Part shown: positions 1 to 7,533 of the stretch, one piece after another
Layout: each line of letters opens with the position of its first letter
Position numbering within the stretch: the first letter of the stretch is position 1
Source of the DNA: CALXOJ01 sp034120015
GTDB taxonomy: Bacteria; Spirochaetota; Spirochaetia; JAFGXN01
Reading direction: 5' to 3'
DNA length: 64,000 bases
Assembly: GCA_034120015.1 (NCBI GenBank)
Contig: JAXEIF010000007.1
Location: 1 to 64,000 of the forward strand
Translations under genes and position numbers: made by a program
The notes under the pieces: generated by a model
What the model was told of the DNA's origin: nothing
The model's database searches: none
The model's input: the letters and a program-made list of their open reading frames with translations, nothing else

Positions 1-1
1 T

Positions 2-1603
2 CCGATGTTTGTTTACGCCAAACAGCTGCGAAAAAGCCCCGTTGAAATTGCCGCGGCGGCGGCTCCCGCTGTCGAAGCAGCTTCCGGTTACCGGGCCGTT
101 GCTGCCGGTCCGTATATCAACCTTTTTTATAATTTAAACGAACTGGCTCTTCGGGCTGCCGCAAGTGCCGATGACCCCGCATTCGGAATCGTCGCCGACA
201 GAGCCGGGCAGAAAATCATGATTGAATTTTCCTGTCCCAATACGAACAAACCGCTTCACCTCGGGCATATGCGAAACGATTCTCTCGGCGAAAGCGTTTC
301 CCGCATTTTGAAAGCGGCCGGTGCCGATGTCTGTAAAGTCAATCTGATTAATGACCGCGGTGTTCACATCTGCAAGTCGATGCTGGCTTACAAGGAATTC
401 GGGAACGGCATAACGCCGGAAGAGGCCGGTGTGAAAAGCGACCGGTTTGTCGGTGACTACTATGTCAAATTCGACCAATGGTCCAAGACGGATCCGACGG
501 CAATGGAGCGGGTTCGTCAGATGCTGATTGATTGGGAAAACGGTGACGAAGAAGTACGGGCTTTATGGAAGCGGATGAACGAGTGGGCTGTTTCCGGCAT
601 AAAAGAAACGTACCGCCGCACCGATGTTTCTTTCGACCGGTTTTATTTTGAGAGCGAAACTTATCTGAAAGGAAAAAACGATATTTTACGCGGTTTAAAT
701 GACGGTATTTTTTATAAAGAAAGCGACGGTTCCGTTTGGGTCGATTTGACCGAAATCGGTTTGGATAAAAAAGTACTGTTACGTGCCGACGGTACAAGTC
801 TCTACATTACGCAGGATTTGGGGACGGCTGTTTCCCGTCACAATGACTGGCCGTTTCAACAGCTGATTTACGTTGTTGCCAGTGAGCAGCAGTATCATTT
901 TAAAGTTTTGTTTTACGTTCTTCGCAAGCTTGGCTATGAATGGGCCGATAATCTTTTTCACCTTTCTTACGGTATGGTCAATCTTCCGGAAGGCAAGATG
1001 AAAAGCCGCGAGGGAACGGTTGTCGATGCCGATGATCTTCTGAATGAACTGGCTCAGATGGCCAAAACAGAAATGGAATCAAAAGAGAAAAGTTCCGGAG
1101 TCAAAGACATTGAAGATACGGCGCAAAAAATTGCCCTCGGAGCTCTCAATTACTTCTTACTTTCGAAATCTCCGACAAAAGATATGATTTTTAATCCCAA
1201 AGAATCGCTGTCGTTTAACGGCGAAACGGGACCGTATCTGCAGTACATGGCCACTCGGATCACCAGCATTCTCGGAAAATTTGAAGAACGTAAAAACGAT
1301 TTTTCGGGAATTGATTTCCGACCCGAAAAATTGGGAACGGACGGCGAACGCAAACTGATAAAAATGATTCTTTCGTATCCGGATCAGGTTTCGAAAGCTT
1401 CCCAAGAGATGAATCCTTCCGTTCTGACGGCTTATCTCTACGATTTGGCCAAAACATTCAGTCAGTTTTATCACGACTATCCGGTTCTGAATTACGACGA
1501 CCGTGAGACGGGCTTGGCGCGGCTGATGTTGTGCCGTTCCGTACTTGAAGTAATGAAAAAAGCCTTTTATCTGGTCGGAATCCCGTATTTAAAAAAGATG
1601 TAG
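2..1603 (+). CDS. argS: Arginine--tRNA ligase, 5' end cut by the window
   Basis: Class I arginyl-tRNA synthetase, which charges tRNA-Arg in the cytoplasm. The reading frame is open from base 2, so the N-terminal tRNA D-loop recognition domain lies mostly outside the window; about 533 codons are visible. The ATP-binding signature PNTNKPLHLGH (HIGH motif) is near visible residue 85 and the KMSKS counterpart reads KMKSREG near residue 337. The protein ends in a lone methionine (LKKM) as ArgS proteins usually do, closing the anticodon-binding alpha-helical domain. The PNTNKPLHLGH form is familiar from spirochaete and Bacteroidetes enzymes. Any internal ATG, such as the one at base 5, is not the real start. 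It is followed by a weak hairpin and then the rplU promoter, so it probably ends its own transcript. Confidence 0.97.
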   Translation, partial: PMFVYAKQLRKSPVEIAAAAAPAVEAASGYRAVAAGPYINLFYNLNELALRAAASADDPAFGIVADRAGQKIMIEFSCPNTNKPLHLGHMRNDSLGESVSRILKAAGADVCKVNLINDRGVHICKSMLAYKEFGNGITPEEAGVKSDRFVGDYYVKFDQWSKTDPTAMERVRQMLIDWENGDEEVRALWKRMNEWAVSGIKETYRRTDVSFDRFYFESETYLKGKNDILRGLNDGIFYKESDGSVWVDLTEIGLDKKVLLRADGTSLYITQDLGTAVSRHNDWPFQQLIYVVASEQQYHFKVLFYVLRKLGYEWADNLFHLSYGMVNLPEGKMKSREGTVVDADDLLNELAQMAKTEMESKEKSSGVKDIEDTAQKIALGALNYFLLSKSPTKDMIFNPKESLSFNGETGPYLQYMATRITSILGKFEERKNDFSGIDFRPEKLGTDGERKLIKMILSYPDQVSKASQEMNPSVLTAYLYDLAKTFSQFYHDYPVLNYDDRETGLARLMLCRSVLEVMKKAFYLVGIPYLKKM

Positions 1604-1625
1604 ACAAAACCACTTGTCTTTTTCC
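1602..1625 (+). terminator. Weak hairpin after argS
   Basis: AGACAA (1602-1607) pairs with TTGTCT (1614-1619) around a 6-nt loop, and a run of five T follows. The left arm overlaps the argS stop codon TAG. The stem is short and AT-rich, so termination is probably partial. The right arm is also the best -35 element for the next gene. Confidence 0.4.
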
Positions 1626-1642
1626 GTTAAACATGCTATATA
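1614..1642 (+). promoter_or_regulatory. Promoter for the rplU-prp-rpmA-obg operon
   Basis: TTGTCT (1614-1619), 17 bp, then TATATA (1637-1642) preceded by TG at 1634-1635, which gives an extended -10. Transcription would start near 1649, leaving a ~24-nt leader with an AGAGGG ribosome site at 1661-1666. Confidence 0.6.
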
Positions 1643-1672
1643 TGATTGATAATTTATTTCAGAGGGTTAGAT

Positions 1673-1984
1673 ATGTACGCATTGGTTGAAATAAAGGGTA
1701 AACAGTATAAAGCCGAAAAAGATGCGGTTTTGAAAGTCGATAAACTGGATGGCGAAACAGGTGCCAAAGTGGAATTCGATTCCGTTCTGCTTGTCAGCGA
1801 CGGAGACCGCGTTTCCGTGGGTCAGCCCTACGTGAAGAACGCCAAAGTTGTCGTTACCGTTCAGGATTTGAAAAAAGACAAAAAAGTGACGACCGTTAAA
1901 TTCAAAAAACGCAAAGGTTATATGCGCACAATCGGTCATCGCCAGGCTTATACATTTGTGAAAGTCGAAGAAGTCGTCGGCTGA
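1673..1984 (+). CDS. rplU: 50S ribosomal protein L21
   Basis: Large-subunit protein L21, 103 residues, the usual length. It binds 23S rRNA domains in the ribosome body. The start is the ATG at 1673 (MYALVEIKGKQYK), with AGAGGG seven bases upstream. An in-frame ATG at 1646 would add nine atypical residues and lies at or before the predicted transcription start. The N-terminal G-KQYK block and the C-terminal KKRKGYMRTIGHRQ rRNA-binding segment are typical. Its stop TGA overlaps the next start by one base (TGATG), so prp is translationally coupled. The rplU-prp-rpmA-obg order is conserved in many bacteria. Confidence 0.97.
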   Translation: MYALVEIKGKQYKAEKDAVLKVDKLDGETGAKVEFDSVLLVSDGDRVSVGQPYVKNAKVVVTVQDLKKDKKVTTVKFKKRKGYMRTIGHRQAYTFVKVEEVVG

Positions 1985-2310
1985 TGATTTCTCTTTCCGT
2001 AAAACTGCGGAACGGTCGGCTGATCGAAATATTAACGGCGAAGGGTCATGCCGGAATGATGCGGGAATCGGGAGATCCCGTTTGCGCGGCGGTTTCGGCG
2101 TTCATCGGAACGTTGATTTTATATTTAAAATCCCGTCCGGAATGGCAGAGTGCGGTTAAAACTCCGGAAAGGGGTCATATTGTTCTGACAGTCGGGGAAA
2201 TCCCCGAAAATGATCGGAAATCATGGGAAAATGTCTGCGAATTTTTTCTTTTGGGTGTTCGTTCGATTGCGGATGAATATCCGAAAGCACTGGATTTGCG
2301 GTATTTGTAA
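1984..2310 (+). CDS. prp: Ribosomal-processing cysteine protease Prp
   Basis: Prp family, 108 residues, lying between rplU and rpmA as in Firmicutes. In those bacteria Prp removes an N-terminal extension from L27 before ribosome assembly. The catalytic pair is visible: His in AKGHAG near residue 22 and Cys in DPVCAAVS near residue 34. The start ATG overlaps the rplU stop. The L27 encoded next door has no extension, so the substrate here is unclear (see findings). Family assignment is firm from the motifs and position; the activity is inferred. Confidence 0.9.
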   Translation: MISLSVKLRNGRLIEILTAKGHAGMMRESGDPVCAAVSAFIGTLILYLKSRPEWQSAVKTPERGHIVLTVGEIPENDRKSWENVCEFFLLGVRSIADEYPKALDLRYL

Positions 2311-2327
2311 AATAGAGGGGTACATTT

Positions 2328-2579
2328 ATGGCACATAAAAAAGGGGGCGGAAGCTCGAAAAACGGACGCGATTCTCAGTCTAAACGGTTGGGTGTCAAAC
2401 GATTCGGCGGACAAACGGTGAAGGCCGGTGAAATCATTGTCCGACAGCGCGGCACACAGTTCCATCCCGGAGTCTGCGCGGGACTCGGTAAAGATTTTAC
2501 GATTTTTGCAACCGTCGACGGAGTCGTCGAATTTAAAAAACGCGCCGGACGGCATTACATCAATATTATTGCCGAATAG
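2328..2579 (+). CDS. rpmA: 50S ribosomal protein L27
   Basis: L27, 83 residues, whose N-terminal tail reaches the peptidyl-transferase centre. It begins MAHKKGGGSSKNGRDS, meaning the mature tail AHKKGGGS follows the initiator methionine directly. The ribosome site AGAGGGG (2313-2319) precedes the ATG, and there is no in-frame upstream start that could encode the ~9-residue cleavable extension found in Firmicutes. The rest (SKRLGVKRFGGQ, GTQFHPG) is canonical. It is co-transcribed with prp and obg. Confidence 0.98.
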   Translation: MAHKKGGGSSKNGRDSQSKRLGVKRFGGQTVKAGEIIVRQRGTQFHPGVCAGLGKDFTIFATVDGVVEFKKRAGRHYINIIAE

Positions 2580-2593
2580 GCACGGAGTTTTCC

Positions 2594-3583
2594 GTGCGGG
2601 GCTTCATTGACGAAACCAGTCTCGTTGTTTCCTCGGGAAACGGCGGGGCCGGTGCCGTTTCTTTTCATCGCGAGAAATTTGTTCCCAAAGGCGGTCCCGA
2701 CGGCGGTGACGGCGGACGGGGAGGCGATGTTATTTTTCGAGTCCGACATAATTTAAAAACACTTTCTCATTTAACCATGAAACATGCATACCGGGCAGGT
2801 AACGGCGAGCCGGGAAAAGGCGGTCGCTGTTTCGGTAAAGACGGGGCTCCCGCCGTTATCGAAGTTCCGCCCGGGACCGTGATTAAAGACGACGATACGG
2901 GAGAATTGCTGGCTGATTTATCCGATTCCCGGGAAGATTTTGTTTTTTTACGGGGCGGTATCGGCGGAAAAGGAAATTGGAACTTCAAATCCTCCGTGAA
3001 ACAGGCGCCCCGGTATGCGCAAAGCGGCAAACCGGGTGAAGAGCGACGTATCCGGGTCGAAATCAATTTAATTGCGGATATCGGCTTTGTCGGCTTTCCG
3101 AATGCGGGCAAATCAAGTCTTTTGAATATTTTAACCAATGCACATCCCGAAATTGCACCGTATCCTTTTACGACAAAAATCCCCAATCTCGGCGTTATGT
3201 CGATGCACGGGCAGTCGATTGTACTGGCAGATATTCCCGGTATCATAGAAGGCGCCGGAAACGGTGCCGGGCTCGGATTGCGTTTTTTAAAACACCTGTC
3301 GAGGACCAAAGCTTTGGCTTTTTTAATTGACGGCTCCGATCCCGATGCTTTAAAGGCCTTTCCGTTATTATTAAACGAATTGGAAACTTACGGAGCCGGA
3401 CTTGCCGACAAACCGAGGATTATTATTGTTTCCAAAATGGACCTGCCCGAATCGGATGAAACCTTTAAACAGCTGAAAACAATGCTTTCGAATGAAGCGG
3501 TTTTTCCGCTTTCTGCCTTTTCACATGCGGGAATGGAAGAAATCGCTCTCGAGTTTTTGAAGCTTTCCGAGGCATCGACATGA
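2594..3583 (+). CDS. obg: GTPase Obg (ribosome assembly)
   Basis: Obg/CgtA GTPase, 329 residues, a late 50S assembly factor linked to the stringent response. The start is GTG at 2594 with ACGGAG upstream. The glycine-rich Obg fold covers about residues 1-158 (GNGGAGAVSFHREKFVPKGGPDGG), followed by the G domain: G1 GFPNAGKSS, G3 DIPGIIEGAG, G4 SKMD. It stops after the G domain, so the C-terminal OCT domain of Bacillus Obg is absent; this short form is common in Gram-negative lineages. Its stop overlaps the nadD start (ATGA). Confidence 0.97.
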   Translation: MRGFIDETSLVVSSGNGGAGAVSFHREKFVPKGGPDGGDGGRGGDVIFRVRHNLKTLSHLTMKHAYRAGNGEPGKGGRCFGKDGAPAVIEVPPGTVIKDDDTGELLADLSDSREDFVFLRGGIGGKGNWNFKSSVKQAPRYAQSGKPGEERRIRVEINLIADIGFVGFPNAGKSSLLNILTNAHPEIAPYPFTTKIPNLGVMSMHGQSIVLADIPGIIEGAGNGAGLGLRFLKHLSRTKALAFLIDGSDPDALKAFPLLLNELETYGAGLADKPRIIIVSKMDLPESDETFKQLKTMLSNEAVFPLSAFSHAGMEEIALEFLKLSEAST

Positions 3584-4167
3584 AAATTGCTCTGTTCGGC
3601 GGATCGTTTAATCCGATTCATGAAGGGCATTTGACGATTGCCGCAGCAGCATGTCGGAAATACCGCTTCGACCGCTTTTTTTTTGTACCGGCAGCCTGTT
3701 CTCCTTTTAAACAAAACGAAACACCTGTTCCGGCGTCTTTACGTATCGAAATGATCCGCGCCGTTCTTCGAACGCGGTACGATTTCCCATTTGAAGTTTG
3801 TACGTGGGAAACAGAGCGGGGCGGTGTTTCGTATTCAATCGATACAATAGATTTCATCAAAGGTTTTTACCCCGGGGCTCGGGTATCCTGGATCGGCGGC
3901 GATGACATTCTGACCGGTCTGCCGATGTGGAAAGCCGCCGATCGTTTGCAGCGTGAAACTGTTTTTCTGATTTTCAGACGGAACGAGGCGTCAGGTTTAC
4001 CTGTGATTCCGCCCGGTTTTACAGTTGATTTTCTCGATATTCCGCCGATTCCCTATGCCAGCAGCGACATCCGAAACCGTATCAAAGCGGGCACGCCGGC
4101 CGCTTCGGTTCCGGGACTTCCGCCGGCTGTTGCCGATATTATCGAAAGGGAGGGACTTTACCGGTGA
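3580..4167 (+). CDS. nadD: Nicotinate-nucleotide adenylyltransferase
   Basis: NadD, 195 residues, which makes nicotinate adenine dinucleotide from NaMN and ATP in NAD synthesis. The nucleotidyltransferase signature GGSFNPIHEGH is at residues 7-17, and the SxSDIR-type C-terminal motif appears as YASSDIRNRI. It overlaps obg by four bases upstream and yqeK by four bases downstream (GTGA). The obg-nadD-yqeK-rsfS order is a classic conserved cluster, which supports the call. Confidence 0.95.
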   Translation: MKIALFGGSFNPIHEGHLTIAAAACRKYRFDRFFFVPAACSPFKQNETPVPASLRIEMIRAVLRTRYDFPFEVCTWETERGGVSYSIDTIDFIKGFYPGARVSWIGGDDILTGLPMWKAADRLQRETVFLIFRRNEASGLPVIPPGFTVDFLDIPPIPYASSDIRNRIKAGTPAASVPGLPPAVADIIEREGLYR

Positions 4168-4724
4168 CTCTTTCCGAAATAACAAACGAAGTTGCCCGCC
4201 GTCTTTCGGTAAAGCGGTTTACTCATTCGCTTGCCGTAGCGGCTCAGGCCGTCAGACTGGCCGGTATTCACGGTATTGATCCCGTAAAAGCCTATTCGGC
4301 TGCCGTTTTACACGATATTGCCCGTGAATTTTCGGAAGAGGAATGGTTCAGACGGGCCGATTTGTTAAAGATTTCCGATCGATACCGGCATCCGGCAGTT
4401 TTGCTTCACAGTTTTATCGGTGCGGAAATTGCCCGCACGGATTTTTTTATCCGCGACCTTGATGTTTTGGAAGCAATACGGTATCATACATTGGGTTTTC
4501 CCGGAATGGACAAAACCGCTCAAATTTTGTTTATTGCCGATTATATTTCCCGGGACAGACACTTTATTGACAACGAATTTCGGGAAATAATCGGACATTT
4601 GTCTTTGGATAAAGCGACGGAAGCAGTCATTGAAAAAACGTCGCGTTATTTTGCGGAAACGGGACGTTCACTTCATGAGGATACGGAAAAACTAAGAGAA
4701 TTTTTGAGGAGCAAAAAACAATGA
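4164..4724 (+). CDS. yqeK: YqeK-type HD-domain hydrolase (Ap4A hydrolase family)
   Basis: HD-superfamily metal phosphohydrolase, 186 residues. Members of the YqeK family split diadenosine tetraphosphate symmetrically into two ADP. The ligand residues are visible: His in RFTHSLAVA, His-Asp in AVLHDIAREF, His in LLHSFIGAEIA and His in IRYHTLG. The start is GTG at 4164, overlapping the nadD stop, with a GGGAGGG ribosome site at 4148-4154. The neighbours nadD and rsfS match the usual setting. Confidence 0.9.
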   Translation: MTLSEITNEVARRLSVKRFTHSLAVAAQAVRLAGIHGIDPVKAYSAAVLHDIAREFSEEEWFRRADLLKISDRYRHPAVLLHSFIGAEIARTDFFIRDLDVLEAIRYHTLGFPGMDKTAQILFIADYISRDRHFIDNEFREIIGHLSLDKATEAVIEKTSRYFAETGRSLHEDTEKLREFLRSKKQ

Positions 4725-5914
4725 AAAATATTTTAAAAAAATGGGATCGAAGTTTTTTTCTGCTTGGATTTATTATTCTTCTTTTTATTATCGGAATCAT
4801 TGTCCTTTATGCTCTTCTGCATTCCGATGATGTCAGTGATCTGGTCAATAAAAACGAATCTTTTTCGGTTTTAACCGTGGTTCATGACGAAAAAACAAAA
4901 GAAATTGTTTTTTCAAACATTATGTTTTACAGTCCTCTGACACATCGGGCCAGTTTCCTCGATATTCCTTCCAATTCCGGGGAACTGATTCCCAAACTGA
5001 AACGAATCGACCGGATTGACAGTGTTTACAAACCGGGACATCCGGCAGCCTACAGGGAAGCGGTTGAAAATCTGATCAATGATAAAATTAATTTTACCGT
5101 CGATATGGAAATTCGGGATCTCGGACGTCTCGTCGATTTGCTGGGCGGTATCGAAGTATTTGTCATGAATCCGAAAGATATTCCCGGTGAGGATAATATG
5201 ATTTATTCCATTCCGCTCGGCAGTTATAAAATTGACGGATTTAAAACACCTTTTTATTTGTCAGACTGTATGGAAAGCGATTTGCAAAACGAAGTCATGG
5301 CGTTCGTAAACGATTTTTACTGTCAGCTTGGAATTCAATCGGATGCTTTTAACAGACATATTTTCAAAAAACTGCATTCGCTGATGAAAACCGATTGGGA
5401 TCGCTCATCTTTCAATTCATTTTTGGGAGAAATGAAACTTTTAAAGAAAGATTTAACGGATTACAAATTAACGTACGGAAAATTGGAAAAACTCAACGAC
5501 GATACGGAAGTTTTTTTCCCGCAGCAAAACGGTTCCGCTCTTAAAAATCTGGTCAGAAATATCAATAATGCTATTTCCAATCCCGAGCTTTCCCGGGACA
5601 ATCTTCTCAATATCAATCTTGAAATTTTAAACGGTACGTCCGTAAACGGATTGGCCAGGCAGACCGGCGAGTTGTATAAAAGTTTCGGATACAATATCAT
5701 AAATATCAGAAATAACGAAAATACGGATGTCGAAAAAACCGAAATCGTCGACTGCGTCGGAAACAGCGAAATTTTAAAACTGCTTGGCGATGTTATCGGC
5801 TGTACCAATTTTCGGACAATTGACGATCCTGTCAATCAGAGTGAGTCCGAAATCCTGTTGCCGCATTATATTATTATTTTAGGAAAAGATTTTGATGGAA
5901 AAACGTGTCGCTGA
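4721..5914 (+). CDS. LytR-CpsA-Psr-like membrane protein with LytR_C domain
   Basis: 397 residues, starting in an ATGA overlap with yqeK. A single membrane helix (about residues 12-33) anchors an extracytoplasmic LCP-like domain, recognisable from FTVDMEIRDLGRLVDLLGGIEVFV near 125-150. A LytR_C domain follows from about residue 300 (INLEILNGTSVNGLARQTGELYKSFGY). LCP enzymes attach polymers to the cell wall, but the arginine-rich catalytic segment expected after the LGG-V block is not visible here; the matching stretch reads FYLSDCMESDLQ. It may therefore be a non-catalytic relative. An LCP gene between yqeK and rsfS is also seen in other bacteria, so the position is conserved even if the chemistry is not. 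Confidence 0.75.
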   Translation: MKNILKKWDRSFFLLGFIILLFIIGIIVLYALLHSDDVSDLVNKNESFSVLTVVHDEKTKEIVFSNIMFYSPLTHRASFLDIPSNSGELIPKLKRIDRIDSVYKPGHPAAYREAVENLINDKINFTVDMEIRDLGRLVDLLGGIEVFVMNPKDIPGEDNMIYSIPLGSYKIDGFKTPFYLSDCMESDLQNEVMAFVNDFYCQLGIQSDAFNRHIFKKLHSLMKTDWDRSSFNSFLGEMKLLKKDLTDYKLTYGKLEKLNDDTEVFFPQQNGSALKNLVRNINNAISNPELSRDNLLNINLEILNGTSVNGLARQTGELYKSFGYNIINIRNNENTDVEKTEIVDCVGNSEILKLLGDVIGCTNFRTIDDPVNQSESEILLPHYIIILGKDFDGKTCR

Positions 5915-6233
5915 TTTATCTGAAGAAATTTTAGATCTGCTTAATGAAAATAAATGTTTGGATTGCCGGGTGTTTCATATGGCAAACCGGAACTGGTTTG
6001 CCGATTTTGCCGTTATTGCGACTTACACCAGTCGAAACCATTTAAACGGCGTTGCACGTCATTTGGAAGAATGGATGCAGACTAACGGAATTCAACCTGT
6101 CAGCCGTCCCGTGAATGCCGATAAATGGTTTTACTGGGATTGCGGAATCTTTGTTATTAATTTGATGGACAAAGATTCACGCGGTTTTTATAATTTGGAA
6201 GATTTATACGGGAAAAAAGAATCGGAAGGCTGA
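5895..6233 (+). CDS. rsfS: Ribosomal silencing factor RsfS
   Basis: RsfS/YbeB, 112 residues from the ATG at 5895 (a TTG at 5892 is one codon earlier). It binds L14 on the 50S subunit and blocks subunit joining when nutrients fall. The DUF143 core is clear: FADFAVIATYTSRNHLNGVARHLEE, then KWFYWDCGIFVINLMDKDSRGFYNLEDLYG. It overlaps the LCP gene by 20 bases. Its TGA stop abuts the stop of the opposing acidic gene with no space between. Confidence 0.93.
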   Translation: MEKRVADLSEEILDLLNENKCLDCRVFHMANRNWFADFAVIATYTSRNHLNGVARHLEEWMQTNGIQPVSRPVNADKWFYWDCGIFVINLMDKDSRGFYNLEDLYGKKESEG

Positions 6234-6509
6234 TTAAAAATCATCTTCGTCATCACCGAGAGAATCATACATGTCTTCATCGAAATGACGTCGGCCGGTC
6301 TCATCATCTTCATCTAATTCTTCGTCATCATCGACATAATCGTCCAGTATCGTGTTGCGGTACGGGAAGCGGTCCTCATAATCGTCATCGTCATCATCCA
6401 GGAAATCTTCATCATCTTCTTCTTCGCGAAGATCTTCGAGTGACTGAAAACGGGGTTCTTCGTCATCATCGAACTGATCGTAATCCAAATCGTCATCAAA
6501 ATCAGGCAT
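6234..6509 (-). CDS. Very acidic small protein of unknown function
   Basis: 91 residues from the ATG at 6509, chosen because GGAGGA (6513-6518) precedes it; an upstream in-frame start at 6536 lies inside the leader. Forty-nine of 91 residues are Asp or Glu (54%), with runs such as DDDDDD and EEED. Regularly spaced aromatic residues (F, Y) are scattered among them, and I see no membrane segment or signal peptide. I recognise no family. Such composition occurs in DNA-mimic proteins, in the C-terminal half of RNA polymerase delta, and in histone- or ribosome-binding acidic proteins. It has its own promoter and a palindrome in its leader. Confidence 0.8.
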   Translation of the reverse strand: MPDFDDDLDYDQFDDDEEPRFQSLEDLREEEDDEDFLDDDDDDYEDRFPYRNTILDDYVDDDEELDEDDETGRRHFDEDMYDSLGDDEDDF

Positions 6510-6520
6510 TTTTCCTCCAC

Positions 6521-6534
6521 GTCGGCATGCCGAC
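6521..6534. promoter_or_regulatory. Perfect 14-bp palindrome, possible operator
   Basis: GTCGGCATGCCGAC is a perfect inverted repeat just upstream of the ribosome site of the acidic gene and downstream of its predicted -10. The position fits an operator or an mRNA hairpin that occludes the ribosome site. Confidence 0.45.
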
Positions 6535-6542
6535 AAAATTTA

Positions 6543-6571
6543 CTTTAAATCGACTCAATATGATTTGTCAA
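6543..6571 (-). promoter_or_regulatory. Promoter of the acidic-protein gene
   Basis: On the minus strand, TTGACA (6571-6566, a perfect -35) is followed after 16-17 bp by TTTAAA/TTAAAG near 6549-6543. The leader would be ~25-30 nt and contains the palindrome. Confidence 0.55.
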
Positions 6572-6614
6572 CCTGTTTTTGTTTTTTTTGCTTTCCATCC
6601 CGGAAATTTTATGA

Positions 6615-6620
6615 GATAAT
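6615..6620 (+). promoter_or_regulatory. -10 element immediately before ispE
   Basis: GATAAT ends five bases before the ispE ATG. No convincing -35 lies 16-18 bp upstream, although the region is T-rich. If used, the transcript would begin at or next to the start codon (leaderless). Confidence 0.35.
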
Positions 6621-6625
6621 AATTT

Positions 6626-7474
6626 ATGTTCGTTTCTGTTTTACCTGCTTACGCAAAACTTAATTTATCACTGGAAGTAGGAGAAAAACGTTCTGACGGT
6701 TTTCATCCCTTATCGTCTGTTTTTGTCAAAATATCGCTGCATGACACACTTCTCATCCGATTTCACCGTTTCGGTAAAAAACGAATTCGGGTTTTTATGA
6801 ATCGGCTTCCTGCCGATGAATCCAATTCCATGGTAAAAGCGGTCTCTCTTTACCGAAAACGGTTTTATCCGGAGTTGTCTGTTACGGTATATTGCCGGAA
6901 ACGTATACCGGCCGGCGGAGGTTTGGGTGGCGGGTCATCCGATGCGGCTGCCGTCCTGACGGCTCTGAATCGAAAATATCGGAAAGCCGATGACAGTCAG
7001 TTGGCTGAAGCGGCTGCGGAAATAGGCAGTGACGTTCCGTTTTTTCTCTCGGGAAGCGCTGCTTTCGTTTCCGGAAGAGGAGAGTCGGTCCGTCCGATTC
7101 CGGGACGAAAGAAGACATACGGTGTTTTACTGTTACCCGATTATTTCAGTTCGACCGCAGCCGCTTATCATATGCTTGACGAAGCCGGTGCCGTGAAAAA
7201 GGTTTTCCGTAACCCGGAAGATGAAATTGCCGCATTTTACATGCCCGTTTCGCAGTGGCCGTACGATAACGACTTTCTTCCGGTTTTGGAAAGAAATGTG
7301 CCCGAAATGCATGATGCCGCGACAGCTGTCCGAAATCTTCGGCCTCCGTTTTGGAATTTGTCTGGCAGCGGCAGTTCATTATATGCTTTATTTGAAAATA
7401 AACAAGAACGAAACCGATTCTTCCACGGTTTTAATGAAAAAAATATTCAAAAAAAGAATTTTTTTCTTGTATAA
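6626..7474 (+). CDS. ispE: 4-diphosphocytidyl-2-C-methyl-D-erythritol kinase
   Basis: GHMP kinase, 282 residues. It phosphorylates CDP-methylerythritol in the non-mevalonate (MEP) route to isoprenoids. The N-terminal PAYAKLNLSLEV block and the ATP loop PAGGGLGGGSSDAAAV near residues 92-107 are diagnostic, and the C-terminal GHMP motif reads NLSGSGSSLYALF. No Shine-Dalgarno sequence precedes the ATG; a -10-like GATAAT sits there instead. The stop codon falls inside the putative spoVG -10 element. Confidence 0.95.
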   Translation: MFVSVLPAYAKLNLSLEVGEKRSDGFHPLSSVFVKISLHDTLLIRFHRFGKKRIRVFMNRLPADESNSMVKAVSLYRKRFYPELSVTVYCRKRIPAGGGLGGGSSDAAAVLTALNRKYRKADDSQLAEAAAEIGSDVPFFLSGSAAFVSGRGESVRPIPGRKKTYGVLLLPDYFSSTAAAYHMLDEAGAVKKVFRNPEDEIAAFYMPVSQWPYDNDFLPVLERNVPEMHDAATAVRNLRPPFWNLSGSGSSLYALFENKQERNRFFHGFNEKNIQKKNFFLV

Positions 7475-7475
7475 T
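7470..7475 (+). promoter_or_regulatory. Candidate -10 of spoVG
   Basis: TATAAT (7470-7475), preceded by TTG, overlaps the ispE stop codon; no good -35 is seen. Transcription would begin near 7482, 50 bases before the spoVG ATG. Confidence 0.35.
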
Positions 7476-7533
7476 CCGTACAGTTCGGATTAAAATAGAA
7501 ATGCAAAGAAAGTTTGAAGCGGAGGAGCTGGTT

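Noticed and set aside
6314..6520. Second minus-strand frame overlapping the acidic gene
   Set aside because: It is the Met/Ile/Thr-rich shadow of the Asp/Glu codons in the neighbouring frame.
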